Shown here: positions 12,982-25,147 of the stretch, piece after piece | How the letters are laid out: each line of letters starts with the position of its first letter | Numbering within the stretch: the stretch's first letter is position 1 | Assembly: GCA_038503035.1 (NCBI GenBank) | Contig: JAVSML010000955.1 | Span: 390,616 to 454,615 of the forward strand | Reading direction: 5' to 3' | DNA from: Crocodylus rhombifer | Lineage: Eukaryota > Chordata > Crocodylia > Crocodylidae | Length of the DNA stretch: 64,000 nucleotides | Position numbers and translations under genes: made by a program | The notes under the pieces: generated by a model | Told to the model about the DNA's origin: nothing | What the model saw: the letters and a program-made list of their open reading frames with translations, nothing else | Database searches by the model: none

Positions 12982-13232
12982 GGGCACATCTACATGTGCA
13001 CATTTACTGCACAGTAACTGAAATTATCATGCAGGTATCAAATTTATGCCTGATTAGTTGCTGCACAGTAATGCACATGTATATGCCTTACCACCCATTA
13101 ACATTGTGTGTGTGGACTGACGCACAGTGTTAATACATTTTAATGCCTGCACATGTAGATGCTGGCCTATTCCCGCTTAAATTTACAGCTCAGTAAATTT
13201 AAGCTGGGGTAAATGCACGTGTAGACACACCC
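12982..13232. mobile_element. MITE with ATT target duplication
   Basis: Left end GGGCACATCTACATGTGCA; right end reverse complement GGGTGTGTCTACACGTGCA (15 of 19 identical). Flanked by ATT at 12979-12981 and 13233-13235. A perfect 12-bp inverted repeat, GCTTAAATTTAC, sits near the right end (13175-13186 and 13193-13204). An internal CCTGCACATGTAGATGC suggests either a second nested end or an internally duplicated terminus. Confidence 0.8.
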
Positions 13233-13235
13233 ATT

Positions 13236-15363
13236 GATTCAGAGGACAATAAGGAGAGTTTTGCAAGCTTCTTGAATTAGCTAATTTCCACAAGTGCATA
13301 AAGATCCAACAGGAAACAATGGCTATTAGGTTACTTTTGTGTATTAAGCTTGTGCAATAAATGGTGACTTATGAGCTTTGATGTTGTCTTCTCAGTTTGG
13401 GGAATATGATGATGAAGATGAAGCAGTATTCCATACCAGTTGGATGCATTAGTATGGATTGAACTGATAGGATATTAGGTTCAGAAAAGAACAGACATGA
13501 GATGAAGCACAGAAGAATAACAGAGGTAAGATTAATTAGCAAGCAACCCTAAGAAGCAATAGGAGGAAAAAAGTCTTCAAACAATGACAGTAAAGCCAGT
13601 CACCAAGCAGAACAAGGAAAGAGAAAGAGATAAAAATGTCTCCCTCCCCTGCTTTCTGGATATTGATGCTTTCAGCCTGACTCAGCATCACCCTTCTTAT
13701 CCAGACTTTCTAACTCCTGTGCAAGGCAGTGATAGACTATGCAGCTTTAAGCCAACCTGACAAAACAGTATAATTTTAGTGTTCCCACTAGAACATTTCC
13801 AACTAGATGTAATTTTGTCAAAATATTCTGTTTCACTGAAACTGAAACATTTGCAGACATGCATCTAATTTGACAATGTTTTAAAGGAGAATGTTTCTGA
13901 GTACCAGGGTTTTCTGGTCACATATAGTTATAGCACAATGAACACAAATTCATTTTTGTGAAATATGCCTGGAACACTTTGTTTTAATTTCAGCAACAAG
14001 CAAAAGCAAATGCTGAACCTCAAAAATTGTTTCAAATTGGTACTGTCATCTTCCGGCCAGCTCTTACCCCCACCTTTTATGAATTAAAATTGAAAATCTG
14101 TGTATTTTCCTTCTTCTTCTCCTCCATCCGTCCCCACTTTCTGGAAAGGTGGAACTGTGACTTAATCCAGCAGCAGTCAACATCTTAAAGAGTGGGAGAA
14201 GAGGTAAAGGTATGTGCCTTTTTACTCTTCAATTGGCTACAATCCTAGCTAAACAGGAATAAGCTCATTTAGAGAAGCTTTGGAACTGAGGCAAATAAAA
14301 TCATATATATACATATACATATACACATACACATATACACTATAATTCACTTCTATAAAGATTTAGCAGTGCATGAGACTCATTTAACCATAACCAATCT
14401 TATTCCCAGGGACATGCACTCACATTTCAAATGTGCTTTCTTATTTGAACCAGACTTGCCAAAGTGAGGTTTTTTTTCCATTTGAGAAATTGGAAAAAAA
14501 CCAAAACAATACCCTAATTCCTTTTAGTTTTCTCAAGTTGTGCTTTTGATGTCACCCCTTCCCTTTTCTTTTTTAGCCTCTGCTTGCTACATCTGGTTCC
14601 ACTGTCAAGTCCCTGCTAATATTCAGAGAACTGCATACTTGATGCTCTTTAAGGATTCTGTGTGTGTTTGTGTGTGTGTGTTTAAATGATATAGATTATT
14701 TAAAAGATAAAAGCATAGACCTAAAGAATGATATATCTTATAATCTATGAAAGAAGGAAAACTAGAAATGAAGTGCTAATAGTAGGAACAAATAGGAATT
14801 TTTTTTTTTGTTTGGACAATTTCAAGGACTAACAGGAATATATTTCCCCCCAAATATCAAACAACTAGACAATGCAGTATACACTAAATCACTAAGGCTG
14901 CAAACAGACATGCAAAAAAAATGGGGGCTTTAACATAAGAAGCAGCGCGTTAGTTGGACCTGGCTCTGCAGCATCTGTATAGATCGAGCACTTCAGTGGA
15001 GCTTTTTGGTGCTTATATCTAATAGCTGATTCAATCAGCTAAGCAAAGCACCATTGGTGAGGTGAGGGGGGGAAGGTTACCTTGAAGCAGCAGAAATGCT
15101 GATATTTTCCAACAAAAAACTTTCGGTAAACATTTCAAAAGTGCCTAAACTTTTAAGAGTCAGATTTTAAAAAGGTATTTAGGCACTTATTGCTAAGCAT
15201 CTACTGGGATTTACAGTAATGCCCAGGTGTCAAACTTCTATTGATGTCACTTTCAGTGGGATTTATAAACTGAAGAGCCTTTTTAAAACAGGTCTATACA
15301 ATGAACTTACTGTGCCTAAGAGAGACATCATCCAGGTATAACCATTACCCTTTTATCAGTATA
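13236..15363. other. Unique sequence with short microsatellites
   Basis: No gene seen. (TA/CA)n at about 14301-14340, (TG)n at 14659-14681, and a 17-base palindrome AGCTGATTCAATCAGCT at 15024-15040. The text around 15130-15270 (AGTGCCTAAACTTTTAAGAG, TTTAGGCACTT) resembles an old amniote repeat, but I cannot name it. Confidence 0.45.
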
Positions 15364-15963
15364 AGGGTGCAGAAAGAAATGCAGCTAACAGCTGTAACTC
15401 AGAATGATTTTTGCAAAGCGTTTTGAGTTACAACATTACCCCAGACCAAACAGAAGTTCACTGCTGGTTCCAGGGGATATGGGAAATAGGAATCTAGCTG
15501 TGGCCAGGTTCCCATAGCCACGGCTCTCTGCCCATGGTCATTGATTTCAGAACAGGATGGGGGAAAGGCAGCAGAGGGAGCTCATTCTTGGGCCTCCCCA
15601 GCCAGTGCTGAATGTGGGGTGGGTGAATTGGAGGCCCCCTCCAGCTCAGGAGGGCTGCAATACACCTGCCCCACCCTTCGGGGTGGAGGCAGAGCTGAAA
15701 AACCCATAGACAAAACTCCCTTTGCTCCCTTTCCCCTCTCCCATTCTGAAAACAGCAACAGGCTGGGAGCTTCAGAAATGCAAGTTATAAAAGATACCAC
15801 TTTTCGTAACATCTTTATCTGATCCCTCATGCAATGAGGGATCAGATTTTCACCCAGTCAGCCATTTTTGAAGCTGTTTGCAGCTGTGCACTTGTGTTTG
15901 GTCACAGCTATAAACTGCTTTTAGTGGCCGGATCAGGTGAAAATTGTCAATTGTGTCTGCATG
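15364..15963. mobile_element. Unclassified DNA-transposon-like repeat, copy 1
   Basis: Shares an ordered set of blocks with 59648-60165 in the same orientation: GGGTGCAGA-AGAA, TTTTGAGTTACAACA, ACCAAACAGAAGTTCACTG, GGTGAATTGGAG, GAGCTGAAAAA, TTCTGAAAACAGC, a GAAGTTTGCAGC-like block and AAAATTGTCA near the right end. The two ends form a weak inverted repeat (GGGTGCAGACAGAAGTG in the better copy). A perfect hairpin with 14-bp arms (ATCTGATCCCTCAT) lies at 15817-15847. Non-coding; the 93- and 82-residue frames here are chance. Confidence 0.6.
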
Positions 15964-17009
15964 GACCTCATCTTGGACACCTAAACAGCTTTAAAAATTG
16001 GGTTAAATGGCTTAAACTTGGACTTGGACTTAGATGCTTTTAAAAATATTACCACATAGACAATGACTAACACTATATTAAAGAAAGATTTAAACATTCT
16101 AATCTACAGATGGTTCTGGTCATAAGTGGTAAGTAAACTAGGAGTTAGGTAATCCAGTCTGATTCATTCCTATGTGTACTGAGGGTTTGCAAAGATGCTT
16201 TTGCACTGGTGCAAAAATTTTTAATGCCACTTTCATGTAGTGCTCTATGTGTCTCTATAAGTCAAGAGCTATGTCAGCAGTAGTGTGGCATAGCTACCAG
16301 TGGGGTCTCCCCCAGGTCAATGAGTCAAAGGGTAGGAACCAAACTAAGAGGAATACCCTGGTCCACCTAGGGCTGGGGTTGGGCATGAGGCAAACAACGT
16401 CATCTTGTGAAAAAAGCTAATATTACAAAATCAAAACTAAAGCCTTGGATAAACATGAAATATTAAACATGGAATGTTAGCTATTAACAGAGATGGAATG
16501 GTATAACATAAAAACTGATCTGAAAGGAATAGGCAAATATATGACAAGGCGGAAGGAGATTATGTAAAATAGGATGAGATGTAAGGCTTTAGTTAAGGTA
16601 ATTATAGGCCCATGAGGCCTGTGAGACTAGAGTTAATAAGAGAGAAAGAAGAGAAAAAGGCAGGAAAGGTAATAAACAGAAAAGATACTGCCACACTCAA
16701 AACAGAACTCCAAAAGAGCTCAACATGCTGAAGATCAGAGATTTCATCCCATAATTCTTTAAAAAATGGGCACAAAAATTGCAGGTCTGATAGCAAGAAT
16801 GTTTACTACATCTCTCAAGTCAGGGGCAATACTTTATGCCGCGAGAACAGCAAATATAGTGTCCCAAATATGACTCCACCCTAACTTTAGACTAACAAGT
16901 GGCATTTCAGGCCACTTAGATGGATTATAGATTGTATTCTGCCCAAAAAGGTGCCTGACTTCATGCAAATTACAACAAAATAGAGGAAGAAGCCCTCCCA
17001 CCTTACAGC
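15964..17009. other. Unique sequence, no gene seen
   Basis: AT-rich, short frames only, no named repeat. A hexameric TTGGAC/TTAGAC run occurs at 16017-16032. Confidence 0.45.
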
Positions 17010-17200
17010 CCAAGAGCCTAGTGTTTAGGGCACTTGCCAGAGAGTGGGGGTTCCAGGTTCTCAGAATCCTTTCCCTACATCTTCAGCCTCCCAGCAAAGT
17101 GCCCTAATAATCAGGCCATGAACCAATAATTAACCATTGCCCCACCACTCCTGCTCAAGTTGGCTCCCAGGGAGCCAAGAGAGAAACATATGTGGGACCA
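17010..17200 (+). repeat. tRNA-derived SINE candidate
   Basis: A tRNA-like head: A-box-like CCTAGTGTTTAGGGC at about 17017, spacer AGAGAGTGGGGGTTCCA, and B-box GGTTCTCAGAATCC at 17056-17069. The layout (A-box, 'CACTTG-CCAG', B-box) parallels the candidate at 26376. The 3' boundary is uncertain and no target duplication was found. Confidence 0.5.
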
Positions 17201-18070
17201 GAATAAAATCAAGTCAGAAGGAATGAGGCTTAGTCAGGTGGGAACTGTCCTGGAAGAGAGGTGGCTCTAACTTCATTTTCTGCAGGGGCACATGAAAGTA
17301 CTGCTTAGCAATGCCTAGGGATACATAGGGAGGGGAGGAGAGGATCAAAAAATCTGCAAGTGGCCCAAAATGACACTCAGGTAGCTGAGAGAGCATTTAA
17401 ATGCTAGGGAGGAAGAAGAACTATTTAATCCCAAAGAACAAATGGATATAAATTAACCATGAATAGATTTAGGCTGGGTTTTAGAAGAAGGTTTCCAATC
17501 ATTGGAGGAGCAAGCTTCTGGTACTTAATAAAATTATGAAAAGGAATATGTGTTACTTACAATAGCAAGGAACTGAATTCAGTGATCCAGGCAGTCACTT
17601 CCAATCCTATACACCTATATTTCCAAATGGAGACAAATCCTTGCTCTAAGTCTGAGTACAGCAGAACAGTTCACTAATAGGTTATGATGAAACATATGCA
17701 TGTAATTTCTCTTGTTACTCCTTCTCTTACTCCATATTACTTGGATTAAAAACATAGATTATAACTTCAAAAACTATACCCAAAGCCAATGCTTTCATGT
17801 CCATTTCACAAGACCTTTGGATGTTTCAAAATTTGATTTCATTTCAATAAACAACCTTTCTAGGCTTCTTGTGAAAATGATGGAGAATGTCTGGCATTTA
17901 AAAGCTTGGCTAACTTTATCCCAACGACATAGTTGGTTAAATCACAGATAACACCCTACGAAATCTTTGTGCCTTGCATATTTTTATAATTAAAACTGAA
18001 TGGTAGGGAAAGAGACAGATTAGTACAGACTAATGTTAACCATTGTCTAGAAATACCACAGTGAAGTCTC
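17201..18070. other. Unique sequence, no gene seen
   Basis: No domain-bearing frame or repeat recognised. Confidence 0.45.
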
Positions 18071-18074
18071 TGCT

Positions 18075-18195
18075 TGCCAGATTCAGAGCAGGTTTGCCAT
18101 TTCAGGTCATTGAACTGGACAGAATAGTGGCTAAAACCAACTGGGTTTTCCCAATCCAAAATCTATGCATTAACCATCAGGCTACAATGTGAGAC
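18075..18195 (-). repeat. tRNA-derived SINE candidate
   Basis: Read on the minus strand, TAGCCTGATGGTTAATGC (18167-18184) resembles a tRNA A-box region and GGTTTTAGCC (18129-18138) a B-box, at roughly tRNA spacing. The rest is degenerate. Confidence 0.4.
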
Positions 18196-20300
18196 TGTCT
18201 TGCTCTTTTCAACTCATACAGTTGAAGATGAGAGATTTACACAAAATCTCTCATTTTGTTGTTGAGGGCTTCAACAAACTAGTGAAATTTCATTCTGTGC
18301 TAAACTCCATGAAATTCACTAAGGATATGAAGACACTCTTGGCTAAGACCACAAAGGAATTTCAGTGCTGCACTTAGGATATTAGTCACCAAAGGGATGA
18401 GGCATACAGGAGGAACATTGGGAGGGAGGGGGGACATTTTTATTTGTTAATGAAAACATTAACAAAAGGAACAGGATATAAGAAAGAGGCATACCAAACA
18501 AAGCAGGTTTATCAGTCCATGAAATTTCAGGCCCAGCACTGCAAGCCCCAGTGCTACTCAGTTTCTAATTGCCACCCATTGGAATTCATAGCTTCAGGTT
18601 AAGTGTTCAGGCTTCCCATACAAAGCAAGAAGAGAGGTAAGTTCCTAATGATAGGATTCAGAGAAGCCGACAAAGTAGAACAAGCATCTACCTAAGCCAA
18701 CAATTAAAAATGGATGACGGCCTAAGCCTGCCCAGCAAAAGTATGTAAGTGGTATGTCTGAAGGAAGAACCTTTGCCCAAGATTTCCAACCATGAACTTC
18801 TGAAGTTAGCAGGCCTTGTTAAATCAACTCTTTTTCACAAACAAATAAAAAGAAACCCACCGCTCCTTTATATAACACACATGTATAGGATTATTCAACT
18901 GAGGTGGGAAGGTCTTTGTTCAAATTCACTTTCTTTTTGTCAGAAACACCAGAAGTATGTGAGCAATTATGCTACCAGACTTTAAACATCTGGCCCAGTT
19001 TTCTCCCCCTATTTCTGGTCTGAACTCAAATCTATCCCCACTAAGAATTTTTGTACAGAGAAGCAAACAGCTGAAGCTGCAGCTAATAGGGCTATTTGGA
19101 GATAAAAGTAGTCTCAGGTGCAGATGAGTTTGGTGTTCCTGAGAGACAGAATTATTTTTTGTCTTAGTGTTTCCACGGGAAGTTGAAAGACATATCCTGG
19201 AGAATGCAGAGGTAAAATGCTAAAAGGCTTTATGATAATGCCAAAGCATACACTTAAGCTAATACGACTGCTAGAATTGGCAAGGCATTATAAACTCAAA
19301 TAAATTACATCCCAGAATTAAGGAAGAAACAGCGTGGGAACTTCCTGATATATTCTTTAAGCTTTGGGATTGGGGAAGTATCCTAAATATCTAGGGAGGT
19401 TTAGTAATTTAAATCCCATATTTGAGAAAAAGCATCCTAAAAGGATACAGCAGATCCATAGATCTTTTTAAAGGAAAATATCCATAAAAAGAGATTATTA
19501 AATATAATTTAGAACTGTTCACAATTGCTGCAGGCAGCATTGATCCAGAAAAGTAAACTATTCCTAGAGTAGAGTGTGTTGTGATGAGAGGGCAGGAAGA
19601 ACCTAGCTGATTTATAAGCATAAGAAAAAAAATCAGGTAAGTTTTGAGTAAACACGCATATTTCAGGGGCTTCCTGCTTATCTGAACTGAGACAAACCAA
19701 ATCTCTAAATTTTTGAAAGCTTAGATGTGATGCAAGGTTTGGAATAATTTTTTGGTAACTGCGTAAGGTATGCAGCATGAATGCCAACATGAAACCAAGC
19801 ATGATTTAGTGCACACTGGTGTGCAAGCAATTCAGGAAGCACTGTAGCTTTCCCAAAGACCTTTAATTTTATTTTACATTTTATCATACTATATAACGGA
19901 GCCATGAAGGTTATCTGAATCTGCGTGAGAAAACATAAGGTCAGATAAGCTTTATCAGTGCTGTGCCTATGAAAGCTCATTTAAGATACAGTACTTCTAT
20001 ATTCTTCCAAGATTATATTATGATGCTGCACTGAAAGATAACACGTCATACACTATCTAAAAAGTTTGCCATTTATTAAACTCAGAGTTGTCAGTTTCTA
20101 AGATTTCTTATCTTACAGGTTGAATCATTTCTATGCAAAATATCTCTGTCAAAGGGAACAATTGGGAATAGCCTGACATTGGAGAGGGCTTGTCAAGAAA
20201 AGGATTTTAGAACACTTTACAGATCTTAATGAATCAAGCCTTATTGCATCTTTGTAGAGAAAAATGTTTTCTACTTAGAGCTAGGGTAGAGCAAAAGGCT
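18196..20300. other. Unique AT-rich sequence, no gene seen
   Basis: About 2.1 kb without recognisable repeats or exons. Several frames of 60-97 codons are open on both strands, but they show no codon bias or motif. Confidence 0.45.
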
Positions 20301-20304
20301 AAGT

Positions 20305-20450
20305 CAGTGGTCAGCAATGTTTTGTGGTGGCAGGTCAGAATGACCTACCTTGGGTCTAAGATGTGCCAGCACCAGGACCTAACTACCACAATTGCTGCTT
20401 ATTACCGCGCCCTACCCATGGCATGGTAGAAGCAAAGTCCCCTCTCCACC
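20305..20450 (+). mobile_element. Possible hAT element left end
   Basis: CAGTGGTCAGCAATGTTTTG at 20305 is like the CAGTGGT-CAA-TTTT terminus of many hAT elements. The partner end was not found, so this is probably a solitary fragment. Confidence 0.35.
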
Positions 20451-20540
20451 AAGTGCTGCCAAAGCACTCCAACACTGTGGGTCAGATTGAGTCTACAGGC
20501 CTCAGTTTTTCAACTTCTGAGCTAAGTGACTTACCTAAAG

Positions 20541-20650
20541 TCAAGGCTGTAGGTCATAGCTATGTTGGTCTAAGGACATAGGCAGACAAGGTTCTCTGAG
20601 TAAATCTGATATATTTTATTAGACCAACTCAAGTAGTTGAAAAAATTTAC
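20541..20650 (-). mobile_element. Penelope-type 3' tail fragment
   Basis: The blocks TGTTGGTCTAAGGA-ATAGGCAGACAAGGTT and TATTTTATTAGACCAACT match, as reverse complement, the segment ending at 26140. The one at 55900 lies beside a recognisable Penelope-like ORF, which suggests that this family is the 3' UTR of that element. Only about 110 bp remain. Confidence 0.45.
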
Positions 20651-20827
20651 TTAAATTCGCACATATTGTCCCAGTTTCCATGCAGTAAGGAAAGGTGTGA
20701 ATCTATTAAAATTTCACACTTATGGAACTTGTAGCTTCAGTAGTACAGAGATTTATGGCTCTGTTCGGTGGACTGGATATAATTCCACCATCCTTTAAAT
20801 AGGACCTGTCTAAGTTAGGGTAGTTTC

Positions 20828-21344
20828 TTGGGCTGCGTGAAATGGCACCATTCCATTTCATCTTGAGTTTCAAGGGTCAACGGAACAGTGTTCTGTTTTG
20901 AATTTCATTTCTATTTGAAACAGCTGATCCATTTTGTTCCATTGAAATGGTGAGGTTGTTTTGATGCAATTTCGACATTTCGACAGTTGGACTGACTCCC
21001 CATCCCCAGTGCTAGATTGGACCCAGGGCGGGGAGTCAGCCCATCCCTGGTACTAGATAAGATCGGGAGTGGGGAATCAGCCTGATCTAGCACTGGGGAT
21101 GAGGAGTCAGCTCAGCTGGGCTGACTCCCTGGCCCCTGCTGGATCTTGCACCAGGGATGGGAAGTCAGCTCAGTTGGACTGACTTTTCATCCCCAGCGAT
21201 ATGGTCAAAATGTTTTGACTAGTTTCATTTGGTTTTGAGGCTGTTTTGATGCCCTTTGTTTCTCTTTGATTTTGCTGTTTTGACCTCAAAATGAGCTGAA
21301 ACAGTATCAAAATGAAGCTCCCTGCGAAATTTTGCACAGCCCTA
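20828..21344. mobile_element. hAT-like non-autonomous element with 8-bp target duplication
   Basis: The left end TTGGGCTGCGTGAAATGG and the right end (reverse complement TAGGGCTGTGCAAAATTTCG) form terminal inverted repeats. The identical 8-mer GTAGTTTC flanks both sides (20820-20827 and 21345-21352), the duplication length of hAT transposases. The interior is built from repeated GGGGAGTCAGC-type and CCCCAG-GCTAGAT blocks, several of them inverted (for example 20988-21016 against 21084-21113). No transposase; it was mobilised in trans. Confidence 0.85.
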
Positions 21345-21352
21345 GTAGTTTC

Positions 21353-22094
21353 CTTGGGCTGAGCACTGCCCAAGGTCTCCTCAACACTGCATAGTACTCC
21401 AATCCCTCCCACCCCCTCAAACACACTCCAACTTGGGATTTTCATGCGGTTCTCAAACCTTTCCACTGTGCTTCTGATGGTGAGTATGTGGTGACAATCA
21501 GGGCTTTTAGAGCTATTTTATTCTGCTCTGGCCTGCTATCTTGGCATACAGAAGCTGAAGAGAGGGTGAGAGAGGGTTCTCATTTCTCTCCAAAAAAATT
21601 TAATAGTCCTCATCAGGGAGAACATAGAAATTCATCATGTTCAACTTATTCTGGAACATAGGGAAGAAATCGCTTATTATTGTGTGGACCACTCATTTAT
21701 TTAATTTAATATCTTGTTTCTTGTTTGACTATGGATGCTCCCAGATAATCAGAGAAAAATATAAGAAATATGGTAGCAAACAATCATGATATAATTTGTA
21801 ATAGCGTTCCAGTCATCATTTGTATGGGTGCTTTGAACAAAAATGGATAAAAGTCAAGACATTTAGTTCAAACAAAACAGTTCTGAGTTCTAACCCTTCA
21901 GCCAAACAGAATCATTTCCTTCCCACCAGTCACTTCTTCTCAGACACTTTTTTGAATTCTCAGAGGAGCACATTTGGGAAAAAATGGTCATAGGGAAGTA
22001 AATATGTTGCACCTGAAAGGAAAGCCCTGGCAAACCAACCCACATCAGATACTGAGTATTAGCTGATTATTATTTTACAGCTGCACTATCAGAG
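21353..22094. other. Unique sequence, no gene seen
   Basis: No domain-bearing frame or named repeat. Confidence 0.4.
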
Positions 22095-22249
22095 AGAGAG
22101 TTAGTCATGTTACTCTGAAGTCTGGCAGAAGGCAAGGCAGCTTTGCACCTTTTAGACTATTTAAATCAGAGATGCATTATGAAAGATTATACATCTCTGA
22201 TTTAGTTTGTTTATAAGGTGCAATCTTCTCTACCTTCTGCACAACTATG
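22095..22249. repeat. Fold-back repeat, ~50-bp arms
   Basis: Arms 22125-22174 and 22192-22240 are inverted copies (GCAGAAGG…TTTGCACCTT…AAATCAGAGATG), with the inner 12 bp perfect (22163-22174 / 22192-22203) and a 17-nt loop. The text before the left arm (TTAGTCATGTTACTCTGAAG) looks like the tail of a dispersed repeat, so this may be two head-to-head tails. Confidence 0.65.
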
Positions 22250-22334
22250 TTATACCCACTAATGCCCAAAGGAAATAGATCAATGGTTTGCTATTGTTTT
22301 AGTCTTGTTGGCCTGCGATAGCTACCGTACTCGC

Positions 22335-23679
22335 TAGGGCTGTATGAGGCTTCGGACACAGCTTTGGATCCAGAGAAGCTTTGGACACTTTGGGGTCCAA
22401 AGCAGCACACGTGGGTCGAAGCGCTGGCCTCGTTCAGCTTCCCAAAGCAGTTCAGAGCCGCCTCGGAGATCCGGCCATAGGGTATAATGAGGAAACAATA
22501 AAATATCTACAACTTTGTTGGTTTTTGTCTGATTTGGATGAAAATGTCAGGGATGGTAGACTCTGCAGAGAGGATGAAGCCTGCCAAGTCTCAAGAAAAT
22601 CAGTGAACAGCACCCCAAATTCTTGAAAGCAAAACTCATGTCACGTCTAGGCATTACAATATAGTGGGGTGAAAACTTCAGGGATGGTAGCTCTTACTGA
22701 GGCCATAAAATCTGCCAAGTTTCAAGAAGTTTGGTGCAGGGGTTTGGGGGGAACTGCACGTCAAGCTGCGGACAAGCAAAACTGGTGCCATGGGTGCTTG
22801 TGGGACTGACTGTGTCTGTCCTGGGGTGGGGAGACACTGCTGCAGGCCTGGCTGCTAAGCTGCTGTGTTCCCAGTTACCAATCAATCATGATTCACTCAG
22901 AGACCAGGGACTCAGGGACCAGCTCAATACACAGGACTTGGCTACTACATAACAACTTAACAAGCATCAATCAATTAGCACCTACAAAACTAGGCTAAGA
23001 AGAGGAAAGACTCAATACAGACAATCAACCACCCCAAGACAGACACAGTCTTGGCATGAGTTTTCCCTGTCAGCAGCTAGGGGTGCATGGCCCCAGACTC
23101 CCCCTGCACCGATCTCCTTGACAGCTGGCAGGAGTCCTGGCTGCAGCAGGAGCCACCATCCCTGCAGCCATCACCCCGCTGTGCCTTAACACACGCAGTG
23201 TCACCCATGGCATGAGTTTTGCTTGTCCGCAGCTTGAGGTGCAGTTCCCCCCAAACCTCTGGAATGATCTTCTTCAAACTTGGCAGGCTTTGTGGTCTCA
23301 GTAAGAGCTACCAGCCCTGCAGTTTTGACCACCCCCTCCCCCCCCGATGTTGTAACACACAGCCGTGACAGGAGTTTGGCTTTCAAGAATATGGGGTATA
23401 ATTCTCCCCAAACCCCTGTGCCAAACTTCTTGAAACTTGGCAAGTTTCATGCTCTCAGCAGAGGCTACAATTCTTGCTTGTTTCATCCAAATTGGACAAA
23501 AAACAACAAAGTTACAGATACTTCATTGATTCCCCATTATACCCTATGGCTGGATCTCCGAGGCGGCTCCGAAGCTTCAGCCAGATTGAAGCGGAAACCC
23601 ACCTCCAGATCGGATCACGGCCATCTGAAGCAGCCGGATCCAAAGCCGGATCAGATCACTACTGAATTGCACAGGCCTA
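22335..23679. mobile_element. hAT-like element with long inverted arms
   Basis: The ends TAGGGCTGTATGAGGCTTCG and (reverse complement) TAGGCCTGTGCAATTCAG match each other and the hAT-like element at 20828. Flanking 8-mers GTACTCGC and GTACTCTT agree at 6 of 8. The left arm (22335-22830) and right arm (23028-23679) are inverted copies over almost their whole length, with a 197-bp unique centre. Both arms contain 130-140-bp tandem units (blocks GGGATGGTAGCTCTT, GCCAAGTTTCAAGAAGTT, GGGGTTTGGGGGGAACTGCA): about two on the left, three on the right. No transposase; frames of up to 148 codons inside are chance. Confidence 0.85.
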
Positions 23680-23687
23680 GTACTCTT

Positions 23688-25144
23688 ATTTTAGCTAATC
23701 TTCAGTTCAAAAAGTGGGAAAGTTAATGGGCCCTGGTTGTTGCCCCACAATTGGGTTTTAGCTTCCACAGTTTGTCACAACAGCTGGTATTGAAAGGATA
23801 TCGCTGTGACATACTTATCAATCCTGACCCTTTGTGAGGAGTCACAAAAGGCTCTTAGAGATGGAATGCTTGGGTTTCAGACCTGAATTCTTTGATACAA
23901 GTACAGATCACAATTGGAATATGTCCTCTCTGGCAAAGACAAATGACCACTGTCCTTTGCTATGCAAATGTTGACAGATACCCACTTTAAGTACTGTTTT
24001 AAAAGTGATAAAGGACATAAGCAGTTGACATTCAGTTTAGGAAGCACATCAGGCACAAAAGTGCTGCTAGTCCAAATGAGAGTTCAGTTTGTGAATTTAT
24101 TTCTCCTTCCTCATGCTCCTGAGAAAGCTCATCATTAGGATGGGAAACATGGGGAAGGCTCTTAGCTGGACTAAGAGACTCTCTGGGGTGGTGTCTTCCC
24201 TTGGTAATTCACTCTTCTTTTTCTGCAACAAAATTATAGTTTTAAGGTTTTTTTCTGGTAATTGTTTACCCAGGTTACTGGGACTGCATTAAGGGCAGAT
24301 TGAAAAAACATACTTATCTGTTTCTGGGTCCTCCCCTCCCCACCAACATTAATAAGACTAGACACTTAGCACTAACTTCCCATTGTTTGGTTTTTTCTCC
24401 CAGACTGTCCTAGCTCTTAAGAGCCATGAATCCTACTTTTTAAAAAGTATTTGCATGTTTTAAACATAGGATGAATTCCAGGGGAGCCAGAATTAATAAA
24501 GTACCCTCATAGCAGGGATTTTTTTGGCTATTCCCAAAACAGTATTATTTAGCAGTATTGTATTTCTGAAGATATTAGATCAGATTTAGCTTTCCAGAAG
24601 TGTCTCTTGTAGACCTAGGTGTCATGTTTTTGTCTATAAAATATGGAAATTGCTTCCCAGGTTCTGGGCTGAAAATAATACCTGGGTGATATATTCACGA
24701 GAGTGTCTGCATTTGCGACTCAGCTAATAATCATGTTTATAAGACTGTCCTTACTGCTCCTGTTTTGAGCCCTATTCCTCTATGTCTATTCATCAAAAGA
24801 GAAGAACAACACAATGTTTTCAAGTTTTGAAAAATAAACTAGCACCCACTACTATAATTTTTTGAGGAGCAAAGTGAACAAATACAAGTGAACAAATACA
24901 AATACGATGTTTTTCATTAACTGTTGTAAGATGTCAGCAAGAGTAAGGTGTCAGGATAAAGAAAGAGGAAGAAGAAATCCATAGCAAATAGCCATAAATT
25001 AATAAAAATGTGAACACAGAGTTTCATTTCTTTTTAAGGGTAAACACAGTGTATTAAAGAGTATATTTTGCTATAGTGTTGCACTTACTTAGCTGACCCA
25101 CTTTGTTTTATCGTGCATATTAACCAGTTATATAAACTGGTATT
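23688..25144. other. Unique sequence, no gene seen
   Basis: About 1.5 kb with no recognisable coding sequence or repeat. Confidence 0.45.
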
Positions 25145-25147
25145 AGT

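Noticed and set aside
23280..23726. 148-codon plus-strand frame
   Set aside because: It lies in one arm of the hAT-like element and runs past its end; the inverted arm does not encode a similar product.
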